In this document: positions 35,072-45,939 of the stretch, piece by piece
Layout of the letters: every line of letters starts with the position of its first letter
Position numbering within the stretch: the stretch's first letter is position 1
DNA from: Gloeopeniophorella convolvens
Taxonomy: Eukaryota; Basidiomycota; Agaricomycetes; Russulales
Direction: 5' to 3'
Assembly: GCA_022496205.1 (NCBI GenBank)
Contig: WTXD01000038.1
Coordinates: 1-64,000 of the forward strand
Length of the DNA stretch: 64,000 nt
Position numbers and translations under genes: made by a program
The notes under the pieces: generated by a model
Told to the model about the DNA's origin: nothing
The model's input: the letters and a program-made list of their open reading frames with translations, nothing else
The model's database searches: none

Positions 35072-37134
35072 ATGTTCGGAAGACACGCGAGAGATGCCTT
35101 CACTCAGCCTTTGCGCAGGCAATTTACGCGACAATCTGGCACACAGAGGGTCCCATCTACTCTTCTTGGGGTGACAGCTCTCGCGACTTCTGTGGCCGTT
35201 GCTGTTACAGTCCAACAACTCACCACAGAACGCATTTACAACGACACACCTTCTCACAGTTCAACCCCCACGACAACCGGCCGCCAGATCGCTCCTCAGG
35301 CGAAGATTGAAGAGGAAGGACTCAGGTTACTTGTCTGGGGTACGAACAGGTGAATAACAACCTGCTCCTATCCTCCTTTCATGCTCCTTAGCCAATCCTC
35401 GCGAGGTCACATATCATCTCCCCAGACGCGGCTGGCGCAGATCAGACTCGTACACCGTCCGAAGTATCTTTCTTGCAAGATGTTGCGCTCCGCGACTTGG
35501 CAGTCCACACGTCCCACGCAGCCTGTATCGATGCAAGAGGAGATGTGTACCAGTGGGGTGACGGCTTCTTCGGCACAACCTCTGCACAAAGTCAGCGGGA
35601 GCCCATCTTGACATTACGGGGAAAGGTGCGTTCACTCATCTTCTGACGTCCATCTGGTTCTTAGTCGGTCGCAGAATATCGTTCGCGTCCAGGTTACTGA
35701 GTCCCGCGTGTTTGCGCTCTCAGCGTCGGGGAAGGTATACGCGGTATCTGCACAGGCGGCTGAACAAATCCTTATGCCCGGGTCTCCAACGCCTTCGAGC
35801 GCGCCTTGGTGGGGCACGGGCTGGCTGTGGGGTGAGGAGGCGGGCGTACGGCACTCGGAGATCACTCCCACCCAACCTCTAACCTGGGGAGAAAAGTGAG
35901 TTTCATCCCCTCTCGGGAAGTACGCTTTTAATCATCTAATCAACCAAGGATTGTCTCCATCTCTGCTGGACGGGACCATTTGCTCGCCCTAACTTCTTCT
36001 GGCCGTACATTCGCGCACCCTATCTCCAAGAACGCCAACACCCACGGGCAACTCGGACTCCGTAAATTCGACATTCCTGACCCGTCGTCTTCGACACCAA
36101 CATCGCGACTCCATGTTGAACTCACACCGAGAGCTGTTGTGGATCCGTATGCGAAGAGTTCTCGCTATGCACGCCAGACGTCTTCATCCGGTCCAACACT
36201 GTCCCCCATATCTGAAAATCTCGTCAGTGTCGACGATCGCGTTATCAACTTCTCCGACAGATTCTTCGAAGTACCGGCTTTGAGAGGCGTTCATGTTGTC
36301 CAGATTGCTGCGGGCTCACGGAGCAGTTTCGTGAGAACGGACAATGGGAGGGTCCTTGGCTGGGGCGCGAATGACTATGGGTACGCTTCCGTCAGAAACC
36401 TGCCGTCCCTTGCTGATTAACTTTGTTCGTTTTCAGACAAATTGGCCTCGGTGGTAGTGTTGCTCTTGACACAATCACAGTCCCGACCGAAGTGGTGCTT
36501 TGGAGGAGCACTCCGAATGGCGCCCGCACCCAATGCATTGACCTGAATGTCGGCGGAGACCTGGCGTTTTTCACTGTCGAACGGGTCGACGGGACTTCGA
36601 TTAGAAGCATCGATGTCTTATCTTGTGGAAATGGGCAATTTGGGGGGTTAGGGCATGCTCTATTCAGCAATGCACAAAGTGTCCCTGTCCGCACAAAAGC
36701 CGTCAGCGGGTTGCTCGAATGTAGGTCGTTCGCGGGATGATTCTCACATCGTGCCTGATATGTTATCCGCGTGACCAGTCTCCGAGAAAACCAATAACCT
36801 GCAGCCCATTACGCCGCAGGCCGTATCCATATCACCAGATGGGCACGTCCTGCTCACCCTCGACACACATGCGCGCGCCGGGCCCGGAGGCAGTGGGAGG
36901 GATTTGCTCGCATGGGGGACGAATTACGACTACCAAGTGGGCAACGGGAGGCGCGCGAGCATTGCGGTGCCCACGACGCTGGAATGTGCCGACGGATCCC
37001 GCCTCATGCTGAACAAGCGACGGGCGGCGGTAGTGCGGGATCCGCAGGGGCGGGTCTGGCGTCGGGGCGTCGACGTTGAGCAGGTTGCTGTCGCCGGGCA
37101 TGGGCACAGCCTGATTTACTGGAGGATATGCTGA
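35072..37134 (+). CDS. FMP25: FMP25-like mitochondrial RCC1-repeat protein
   Basis: Intact six-exon gene for a 596-residue protein: exons 35072-35349, 35406-35625, 35675-35895, 35949-36380, 36437-36720 and 36779-37134, with consistent phases. The N-terminus (MFGRHARDAFTQPLRRQFTR) is Arg-rich and acid-poor, followed by a hydrophobic segment, as in inner-membrane mitochondrial proteins. RCC1-type repeats follow: LLVWGTNR, GDVYQWGDGFFG, SAGRDHLLALTSSG, GWGANDYGQIG, CGNGQFGGLG, LLAWGTNYDYQVGNG. The yeast relative Fmp25 is of similar length and has been linked to respiratory-complex assembly. The gene sits between array units 4 and 5 and is single copy, so it marks ancestral flanking DNA. The gene symbol is by family resemblance. 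Confidence 0.85.
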
Positions 37135-37574
37135 GGTTGCCACTCGAGCCGCCAAACAGGTAAAGGGGTTACTGAGCGCCCGAGCCCGACCCGAAATCAG
37201 TGTAACCATGAGGCATCGGTTTACTGCACTATTGATAAGTACACCCCCCTCTCTCCTCTCCGTTACCGCCTTTGTTTCGTCTTCACCTCTAAGTACGATG
37301 ACCACCTCGCTCTCGTTTACAGTACAAGTCAGGAGGGATCGATCTGAGTTTCATCGTACACCGCGGTCAGAAATTGTATGTACATCATACTCGGAAGAAG
37401 GACGAGGAACAAGATGGAACACGATATTACTAGAATCGCGAAGGACAAGCATAGACCGAGCGAAATTTCCGCGCGGAAGTACATTACGCGAGTTGAGCTG
37501 AATAAGTGCGAAGTCAGGACCCGCAGCACTAATGAAACAGAGATGTGCATGCCTTCAGCCAGAACGCGACCTGC

Positions 37575-40500
37575 TTAAGCTCCGTAGTGAACAAAGTTCA
37601 CCCATCGCTCCGTCGTCATCCCTTTCTTCTGCCTCAGCTTCTGCACCGCAAATTGCAGCGCTTTCGCCGATCTCTCCGCAATGGGAACACTGGCATCCCA
37701 CTTCTTGGAAGAGAGCAGCCGGCCGTAGAAGAGCTTCGCCATGTCCTTCCCGTCCAAGTCCGCCATCTCCCACATCGTGCCGACGACGCTGCGGAAGCCG
37801 CAGTATTGCATCGCCGCCGCGAGGTGCAGCATCTCGTCTGGGTCCTTCCTGTCTGCGAGTTCGGCGGTATGGCAGGCGGAGAGGAAGGCGAGCTCGGCGT
37901 TGGGGGCTCGGGAGCGTATGATGTCGAGGAGCGTAAGGCGGTCGCTGCCGTGCAATTTGAACGACGCGTCGAACGGCTTGTCTTCCTGGAGCAAGCCGTG
38001 GCACGCGAAATGGACCATGTTGTGCTCCTTGAGACCTGCAGCGACCGATTGTCGCGTCGCGCCGCTGGAGACGAGCTTTGACACTGGCACCGTTCCCACA
38101 GACTCGATTGCCTTGATTTCCTTGGAGACGTCCTTGAGAGACGGGTCGTCGGGCTGGGCTACGACGAGGAGCGATGGTTCTGGGGATTGTTTGGGAGAGC
38201 GGCCGGCGGTGCGCCCGCGAGACTCGATGAGCGCGCTGAGTGTCGGGGTGTACGAGCAAACGTAAATGTCGGAGAAGTAGCGTTCTTGGGAATCGGCCTC
38301 CGGATCCGACGGGATGGGGCCCATCGCGTGAAGAGGGAGAGAACAGAGGACCGAGGTCGGATACAACCACACCCGAGACCGCTTCGGGACGCCAAGAACA
38401 TCGAGCTTGTTGACGACCCGACGGCCAACAAGCTGGTAAAGCTTGTCGAGGACAAAACGTAGCGTTCTGTCGTACTCGTCCGAGTTCAAGCCTTCCTCCG
38501 AGTTGCGGGCTTCCGAGAGCATGGTTGACAGGACGATCGAACCTACGTAGAAATCGTCTCCGAGGCGGATGTGGACCAGGGGTGAGCCGTGAACGATGAT
38601 GAGAACGTCGGAGCGCCATTCGCAGTGATTGATGATGACGATGGGTCCACCTGATGCTGCACTTTGCAGACTTTGGAATGGCGCCGCCGCGAGGAAGTGC
38701 TCGAAGCCTGGGAGCGCCCTAATCTGCGAAATGACCGCTTTCCTCTCCCTCAACAACCGCCGCTGCGCCTCAAAGACCCGCCCAAAGGTGTCCTCCTCGG
38801 GAGCTCTGAGAGAATGCAAAGACTTCACGGCAGCAGATGAACCCTGGTATCGTGCGCTGGGCTCTGTGGTGATGGATTCAAGGTCATGGGTGATGGAGAG
38901 ATACTTGTCCGCCAGGTCTGGGTTGACTGCATGGAGCTGACCCACAGGAGCGCGAAGACCGCGCATCATGGACCAAAGAAGCGACCTCCCGTGCTCGAGG
39001 ACCTCGACGGCGGCCTGCAGCTGGCCGTTCTCTATCTGATAGGATGCGTAGTCCAGCGACGTTCGGGTGCCTTGGGCGCTTCCACGCTTGAAGGAAGCGT
39101 GCTGCGCTTGGAGGTTGGGTCCCGATTCCACGATGCGTTGCATAGCAAGCATGGCGTACTCGTATGCGCGTGCTGCAGAGGGATGGCTGTTCTCCCGTGC
39201 GAGCCGCGCCCAGTGGTCAACCTGGCCCAATCTCCATGCGTCACCAGGGCGATAGCTTTTGCAGGTGGCTTCGTACATCGAAAGGCATTTGTCCAGGTCT
39301 TCTCGGCGACGGAGCAGAAGGAAGCGTCGATAGAAAATACTAGAAAGCTGACTTTGGGGAAAGTGAGGATTGGTTCGAGTGAGCGGATGACCGCGTGGCA
39401 CGACATCTTGCAAGTACTTCAAGAATCTGATGCACAGGTCTAGGTCTTCGACGCTCCCCCACGAGCACAGAGCGGATACAGATCCCATAAGAGAAGGCAG
39501 GACCCGGTTCCATTCGTCGTCTGTGCCAGTTTGGATGAGCACTTTGAGCCCGAGCTCAATCTGCCGCACATTCCTTCGATGGACGTCCAAATCGGGCATA
39601 GGACCCAGATCGTAAGGGGGTGCACCTGCAGATCACGTTGGTGAGCTCATCAGATCGACCGGGTGTGCAAACTAGCGATGTACCAGTGACTGGGTTGAAG
39701 TTTGCGCTGTATGTGTGCACACTGGCCAGGTCTTCCAAGCGTAGTTCAGACGCAGCGGTTGATCCAGATCGTAACTCCGGTATTCCACGCAGCTCTTCCA
39801 GACAACGCTGTACTTCGTCCAGACTGCTCTCGTCCCCAAATTGTCCGTGGCGTTGCAGCAGTGCACCCGCTATGTGGCGAAGATGTGCAGTGTCGGAAGG
39901 AGTCCGCACTGGTCTCTCCCGAAGGGAATTCCGACCCCAGGAGAGCCGCGCCTCTTGTGGATCTAACGACGTGCCCGAGAGAAGGTCATTGAAGTACAAT
40001 GATGCAAGAGGACGCAGAATACTATCTGAAGGCAAGGAAGGGAAACCATCTCGCGCCAATGCCGCAATCTCCGCGTGACCGTCGTCACTTGGAAGAAGAA
40101 ACTCGTTGAGCATCAAAGCGAGCATCATGGATAGCTCCGGGAGATCGGCGGGCGAAGAGACGTCAAGGAACACGCGAAGGTGACTGGCAGCTTGCTCGGC
40201 GTGGCCTGACCAGCCGTCATGTCTCCCCGCTTGACACACCATGGCGACCAGCATGCTGAGGAATTCGGCGAGAGCTACGTCTACCTGTGCGGTCCCTGTA
40301 TAGGATGGAAGAAGGCTGGCAGAGAGTGTGACCAACTCGTCGAGGTATGCTCCTCTGTTGGCAGCGTCCGAAACGATCTTCCATTGAAGGAGCCATGCAA
40401 AGTTGCTCGACAATCGAGAGCGCCGCAGCCGTGTTTGTTCGGGTATGCGGATGCGCAGGAGCTGACGGTAGTACGTGAGTGCTGCATCCAGGTCAGAGGG

Positions 40501-40976
40501 TCGATGGGTGCGATAGAAGCGTATTTTGAGTGCGTCTGAAAGACAAAAGAACGCGGAGATGATGAAGGGGGACTCGCGCTCTGAGTCTTGCATCGTGAAG
40601 GGAAGAAGGATGGCCTTGGTGCAGCATGGAAGAATGACGTGCTCGACGAGCCAAACAGGATCTTCGTGCGAGAGATTTGCTAGCACCATGTTTATCCAAC
40701 CGTCTACAAACATAGCATTGAGGACATAACTGAGCAGTATGTGCTTCCGAGGGAGCGTGGAGAGCAGTCTCTCGCCGCCCGTAAACCAGTCATTGTCGAC
40801 TGGCGTGTTATCGCCTGCTCCGGAGATGAGCATTCCACGTGGTCGCAAAGCAACACGAGCAGGAGATGAGAGACTCGTGGCTGGGACGCACGGTGAAAAC
40901 GATCCTGAGTCTCCATCCATTCGTTATAAGCTCGAAAATGCGCCCGTTCTGGACGTCCGGCGCTCAGCAACTCCAT
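37575..40976 (-). CDS. TPR-CHAT protein E
   Basis: Intact copy of 1,088 residues. Exons are 40892-40976, 39684-40814 and 37575-39625. Introns are 40815-40891 (77 nt) and 39626-39683 (58 nt). The ATG at 40976 (MELLSAG) is preceded by an in-frame stop. Helical repeats fill the first two thirds (EEVRCL-like EVQRCLEEL, RRFLLLRRREDLDKCL, EVLEHGRSLLWSMMRGLR). The CHAT domain carries catalytic His near residue 948 (MVHFACHG) and Cys near residue 990 (AFLSACHTAE), and ends in ERWVNFVHYGA, as do B, C, D and F. Its position beside intact VPS68 suggests the founding copy. The function is likely a cysteine protease with TPR-mediated partner recognition; the substrate is unknown. Confidence 0.85.
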
Positions 40977-41696
40977 GACCGCAGAGACATTTTAGATGAA
41001 TACGCACCTGAGAGCGGCATGCCAGAGATTTGACTCGTGCTCGCCCGAAGCTTGAAAATCGGCATCTGTGGTCGGCCGCTCGAGTCGTCCTCCATGCTTA
41101 CACGGCTGTGTCCTTGGAGAACTACGTTAAAATGGCTCCGGGAGGTTCAACACAGGAGAGGTCAAGTGAGGGAAGGCAGTATGAGGGCAAGAAACATCAG
41201 AACCATTTATAACAGGGCGTTGGGCGATGTGGCCGTGCCTATGGTGGAGCAGTGTGATCAATAGAAAGACAGTGCAGGCACGAGGACCAAGACACTTACC
41301 GGCCTGAATGCGCATGTTCGTGATTCTTTGGCAAATCACAGCCATTTGAGGGTATTAGGATGCAGATGGATCATGCTGAACAACTTTACGGTGGCGGCCG
41401 CAGCGCTTCGAATATGCAGTTCTCGTGCAGTGATGGGGACACGGATGAGCGACATAGGCTCCAGGTGAGTCAGGTGAGCGGTGCAGCGCAGGGCACGAGA
41501 GTCGCCAGAATATCATAAACACAGCGTCGGAGGTCAAGTGCAGCCTGTCACGGTGGACTGGTTCGGACCTCTGGTGATGCGGCTTCCCACGCTCCGCTGC
41601 CGTTCCTCGCCAGTTTCCTCGCCTCACGTCGACCCCCGCGCTGTTCCACACAACGACGACGACGTCGCCACCGACGCCCACAACGACCAGCTCCCC
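40977..41696. promoter_or_regulatory. Shared divergent upstream region of CHAT-E and VPS68
   Basis: 720 bp between the two ATGs with no gene. Equivalent regions of 622-777 bp exist in units 1-4. On the CHAT side, TATA-like strings (GTATATAGG in copy A near 2691, TATTTAG in B and D) sit 70-90 nt before the CHAT ATG. They are either promoter elements or intron donors of an extra 5' exon. Any bidirectional regulation is inferred from the layout only. Confidence 0.35.
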
Positions 41697-42367
41697 ATGT
41701 CGCTCCCGCACTCCGACTACGACCCGCGCAGGGTCTGCCTGAACCCATTCCCGTTCCTCAGCAACCTCACCCTGGGCAAGCACCGCCGCACCGCAGGCGT
41801 CTACCTCGCCGGCGGCCTCGTAAGCTCCCCTCCCCCCTCTCCTACCTTATCCCACTCACCCCGCTCGCGCAGTTCTCGCTCGGCCTGTGGACCTTCTTCG
41901 ACGCCGCGATCCTCTCTGCTCACGCCCACCCGCCGTACGGCGAGCCGGACTACCCCGTGCCCGTGCACGTCAGCTTCGCCGACTGGGTGCCGCCGCTGTG
42001 CGCGCTGCTCGGCATGCTCGTCACCAATTTGATCGACAAGGACCGCGTGCGTGGAGATGCGGGCTTTGGCGATGCGCGCGCGGTGTGGCGTGCGCGGCTC
42101 ATTCTTTTCGTTGGGTTCGCCTTCATGGCGGGCGGGCTCGCCGGCAGCGTCGTGCGTTGACTACCTCATCTTGTTTGTTCTGCTCGCTGATGCTCCCGTT
42201 TGCAGGCACTGCTTGTGCTCAAATATGTCATCCCCGGCTACCAGCAGCAGTACCAGTACTACGGCTACGCGAACGTCGCGGCGAACGTCTCGCTCATGCT
42301 CTCGGCCGTCGTGCTCTGGATCGCGCAGAGCGGCAGCGGCGAGTACGAGTACAGCCTCTCGATCTAA
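41697..42367 (+). CDS. VPS68: VPS68/UPF0220 (TMEM50-type) membrane protein
   Basis: Intact three-exon gene for 187 residues: exons 41697-41819, 41873-42151 and 42206-42367, all phase 0. The length matches yeast Vps68 (184 residues). Four hydrophobic segments are visible: around GLWTFFDAAILSA, PPLCALLGMLVTNL, LILFVGFAFMAGGLAGSVAL and VSLMLSAVVLWIAQ. The acidic-aromatic end EYEYSLSI is typical of the family. Vps68 works at endosomes in sorting to the vacuole together with ESCRT-III. It is divergent from CHAT-E and convergent with arginyl-tRNA synthetase (205 bp between stops). Five decayed copies occur in the window, each beside a CHAT copy. Confidence 0.92.
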
Positions 42368-42572
42368 GCCTCCACGCCCGACGCCCGCGTTCTGTATATA
42401 TATATATAAGACCGTCGCCGCAGCTCCTGTACGCTATGCGCTCCGCAGCAGCCCGAATAGTCAATCAGCGTCCCGTGTTGTGTTATTTTCTTCCTGCCGT
42501 CGCCGGCGCCGTCTATTGCAAGCAGTGTACAAATACATGTATACGATGCGTCAACCCCCAACCCCCACACGC

Positions 42573-44575
42573 TCACATCCGCTCGAGCGGGCGCACGCTG
42601 AGCAGGCGCAGCGCCGCGCCGAGCACGTCGCGCGCACAGAGGTACAGCCACAGGCGCGCGCGCGCGCGCTCCGCGTCCGCCTCGCCCTTGACCACGACCG
42701 TCTCCCACGCGCTCGAGATGGCGTGCGCGAGCCGGAACGCGAACGTGACGACGCCGCTCGGCTCGTGCGTGCGCAGCGCGGTGCGCACGACGTCCGGGTA
42801 CGTCCCGAGCAGGAACGCGATCTCGCGCGCCGCGGGCTGCGCCGCGAGCGTCTCGGCCGCGATCTGCGCGGGCGCGGGCAGCGGGAGCAGCTCGGGGTTC
42901 TTGCGCGCGAGCGAGGAGAGGCGCACGTGGGCGTATTGCAGGTACGGGCCGGTGTCGCCCTCGAAGGACGTCATGCGGTCCCAGTTGAACGTGTAGTTGT
43001 TGATCCTGCGCGGGGGGTCATTCAGCATCGGGATCGGGGAGGGAGGGAAGTCGCGCACCGTTTGGCGGCCATGTCCTGGATCTTGATCGCGGTGAGGCCG
43101 ACCTCGAGGCTCGTCTGCTCGGGGTCCTCGACCGCGGCGTACTTTTCCTCGTTCTTGCGCATCTGCTCGTGCATGACGCTCGCGGCCTCGCGGATGATCT
43201 GCTCGAGAAAGACGACGGTGCCCTTGCGCGTGCTCATGCCGAGCACGAGCCCATAGTTGACGTGCTCGATGGACGGCGCCCAGGGGAACTCCATGAGGTG
43301 CAGCATCTTGATGAACTGCGCCGTGTGCAAGTCTTGCTGCGACGAGATCACGTAGATCATCTTGTCGAACTTGTGCTGCTCGTAACGCTCAATAGCGCCG
43401 CCAATGTCGCGCGTGAGGTAGATGGACGTCCCGTCTGCGCGGGGGTGTGAGTGCGGAACGACAGAGCGGGGCGCGCCACGCACCCTTTTTTCGGAGCACG
43501 GCCTTGCCGAGCTTCCACTTTTCGAGGTCGACGAGCTTGGCGCCCTCCGAGTCGCTGATAAGGCCCATCTCGTCGAGGCGCTGCAGGGCAAAGTCCTGCC
43601 ACTTCTTGCCGACCTTGCTCTCGCCGGTGTACACATCAAAGTGCACGTTCAGCCGGTCGTACTCCTCCGCGTACTTCTTGACAGAGAGCTCGCGCCAGAC
43701 GCGCCAGTTCTTGAGCGCGTCCTCGTCGCCGTCCTCCATGCGCTTGAACCACGCCGCGGCGGCGGTCTTGACGTTCGGGTCGGCCTCGGCATCCTTGTTG
43801 ATGTTGACGTAGACGTCGAAGAGGTGCTTGATGGCGTCCTTCTGCAGGGCCTCCTCCGAGCCGTACTTTTCGAACCCCACGGCGATCAAGCCGAACTGCG
43901 GCGCCCGTCAGGCAGGGAACAGGACATGTCAGAGCGTGGCACGCACCTGGGTGCCCCAGTCGCCAAGGTAGTTCATCGAGACGACCTCCCAGCCGCACGC
44001 CTTGTAGAGGTTAGAGAGGAAGGCGCCGATGATGGTCGAGCGGAGGTGGCCGACGTGGAAGCTCTTGGCGATGTTGGGCGACGAGTACTCGATGATGACC
44101 TTCTTCCCCGCGCCGGACGTGTTGGTGCCGTACTCGGGCGCGCCGGAGGGCGTGTCGTGTGTGAGCGTGTGCACCTGCTCGAGGACAGCGCGGACGAGGG
44201 TCGGCGTACGGCACATAAAGTGCAGGAACGCCTTGTCGTGTGTCACGGACTCGACATAGTCGTCCGGTTGGAACTGCATGCCGCGTGCATATAGTCAGCT
44301 CGGTGCGCGGGGCGGAGGAGTGAGGCGTGTGCGCACCTGGTCGATGACGGCCTTTGCGAGCTGGTCGACCTTTCCGGGGAGGCGGAAGCGGGGGAGGGCG
44401 ACGGTAAAGTCGACGCCCTTCTTCCCGTAGTCGACGCCCTGGTATACCTGCTCGACGGTGAGCGGCGGCAGTGCGTCCGCGACGCGCTTGCAACGGCGAT
44501 TTTGAACGCGTCAAGGACGGCGCGGTCGGGGTCGGCGCCTGGGACGCTGGGGAGAGTTGGGAGAGTGAACGGCAT
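42573..44575 (-). CDS. Arginyl-tRNA synthetase, one-base frame gap in exon 1
   Basis: Class I synthetase that charges tRNA-Arg. Exons are 44337-44575, 43947-44273, 43484-43895, 43059-43434 and 42573-43005. The protein would be about 595 residues, near the 607 of the yeast enzyme. The HIGH-type motif is HVGHLRS within [20 protein letters not shown]. The KMSKS-type loop is MSTRKG. The anticodon-binding C-terminus ends in LSVRPLERM. Near 44488, in exon 1, one base seems missing (Ala-Lys-Arg-Val expected), because [11 protein letters not shown] and [20 protein letters not shown] lie in different frames. As the gene is essential, a sequencing gap in a short A-run is likelier than real loss. Upstream of the ATG the frame stays open for over 40 codons and is Arg/Leu/Ser-rich. 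Confidence 0.9.
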
Positions 44576-44843
44576 CGTTGCGAGGGTGCGACGGTCCAAG
44601 GGAAAGCGGCTGAGAGCGCTGCGAGGCAGCAAACGCCGAAGAGAAAGTACAGCGATAATTTTTGCAGGTGCGCCGGGATCGATTACAAGTTTTGCACCGG
44701 GTCAAACGAGTCACAAGTTGTTCGCCTTTGGCAGGGCGACGCCACGCCCTGACTCCTCTAATCTTATCTCGCTAGATTGACTTTGATTCACGGCAATCTA
44801 TACTCTACACATCCTCCTGCAGCCTCCTGCTTTGAAGTAGCGC

Positions 44844-45939
44844 TCACGCAGTCTCCCCGGGTGGCGCAGAGCCGGCCCGTGCAGGCTCACTCCGCCGCCG
44901 GTCGAGCCCTTTGAATGTGCGCAGCTTGACCCAGCGCGCCCGCTCCCCCACCCGCGCAACAAACCGGTACTCCGCCATCTCGGGGTGCGCCGCCCCGTGC
45001 GCCAGCGGCGCCCAGCCCTCGCGCGTGTACAGCCATGCCTGCACGACCTCCCAGTACCGGTGCACGAACACATCCAGCTGCACGAGCTCGCGCTCGAGCG
45101 GCGGCGGCGCGGACAGCGGGCCCGCCCCTTCAGAGTCGAGCACGTTGTAGTACGGGTTCCACGTGCCCCGGATCTTCTCCCTGTACAGCACTACGGAACC
45201 CTCCGTCGCCCGCGACGGCGAAACCGCCCGCACAGGCCGCGGGGCGCGCGGGTGCGGGCCCATGGCTGCAGGTGCAGCCGTGGGTACGGAGCCCAGCGCG
45301 GGAGCGGGGAGCGGCGCAGGCACAGGCACAGGTATAGGTGATGCCCGTGCGAGGATGACCTGTTCTGGTTGAAGAACCGGTGGGGCAGATTCCTTTCGCA
45401 AGGACGAAGGAGCGGCTGTGGGCACAAGGCGGGTCGGGGTGCGGGTTGCGTTTTGGGCCTGCAGTTCCGCCGAACAGTGCCCCCGTCTCAATTCGTCTGC
45501 CGGAAAACGGTTGATCGGGACCTACGCCGATTGCGACTCAGCCTCAGCACAGACAGTGAGGGGTTGAGGACTCTCACCTCTGTGGGCTCGTCATCTGGTT
45601 CTCGGTCAACAACCCAACTTGGCTCGCCCTGTACGAACGGCGGCGGGGTGCGCAAGACGCGGACCCCTTCCTCGACGGGTGGCATAGGCGCGTGCACGAT
45701 TTCATTTTCCTCGTGTGTATTGATGAAGGGCCGCGGCCACTCCTCCCTGATGGCGGTCCCCCGGAAAGGACTGGCAATAATCCGGCACTAAATGCATATC
45801 AGACAGCTCCGCGCCGAACACGCTATATACTCACAATCCAACACAGCACCTTGAGTGCGAAGCGGACCAGACGCACGGCGGTCTCGACGCAGACATATAC
45901 GCAAAACAAGAAGACGATGAGGAGCAGAAAGTCGTTCAT
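44844..45939 (-). CDS. Single-pass membrane protein with DVFVHR domain (1)
   Basis: 309-residue protein of unknown family. Exons are 45835-45939, 45578-45787 and 44844-45458, with an exact open frame. Residues 1-35 form a membrane segment (MNDFLLLIVFLFCVYVCVE). A Pro/Ser/Thr/Glu-rich, probably disordered linker follows. The last 105 residues or so form a conserved domain: GAGPLSAPP, DVFVHRYWEVVQAWLYTREG, HGAAHPEM, RVGERARWVKLRTFKGLDRR. The same layout is seen at 62756-63992 and 50445-51494, and more remotely at 48067-48615. I recognise no described domain, and the function is unknown. With so short a pre-membrane part, the domain could face either side of the membrane. Confidence 0.8.

Larger units (their letters stand above)
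37318..42400. repeat. Fifth duplicated unit with intact VPS68
   Basis: Homology to the array resumes at about 37318, just upstream of the CHAT-E stop, and runs through CHAT-E and the shared intergenic region into VPS68. Here VPS68 is whole, so this unit is the likely source of the CHAT plus VPS68 pairs to the left. Confidence 0.7.

Noticed and set aside
42398..42410. TA-dinucleotide run as a promoter
   Set aside because: It lies between two convergent gene ends; it is probably 3' untranslated DNA or a microsatellite.
42050..43256. Long plus-strand frame of 401 codons across VPS68 and arginyl-tRNA synthetase
   Set aside because: It overlaps two well-supported genes in wrong frames; Arg-rich shadow caused by high GC.
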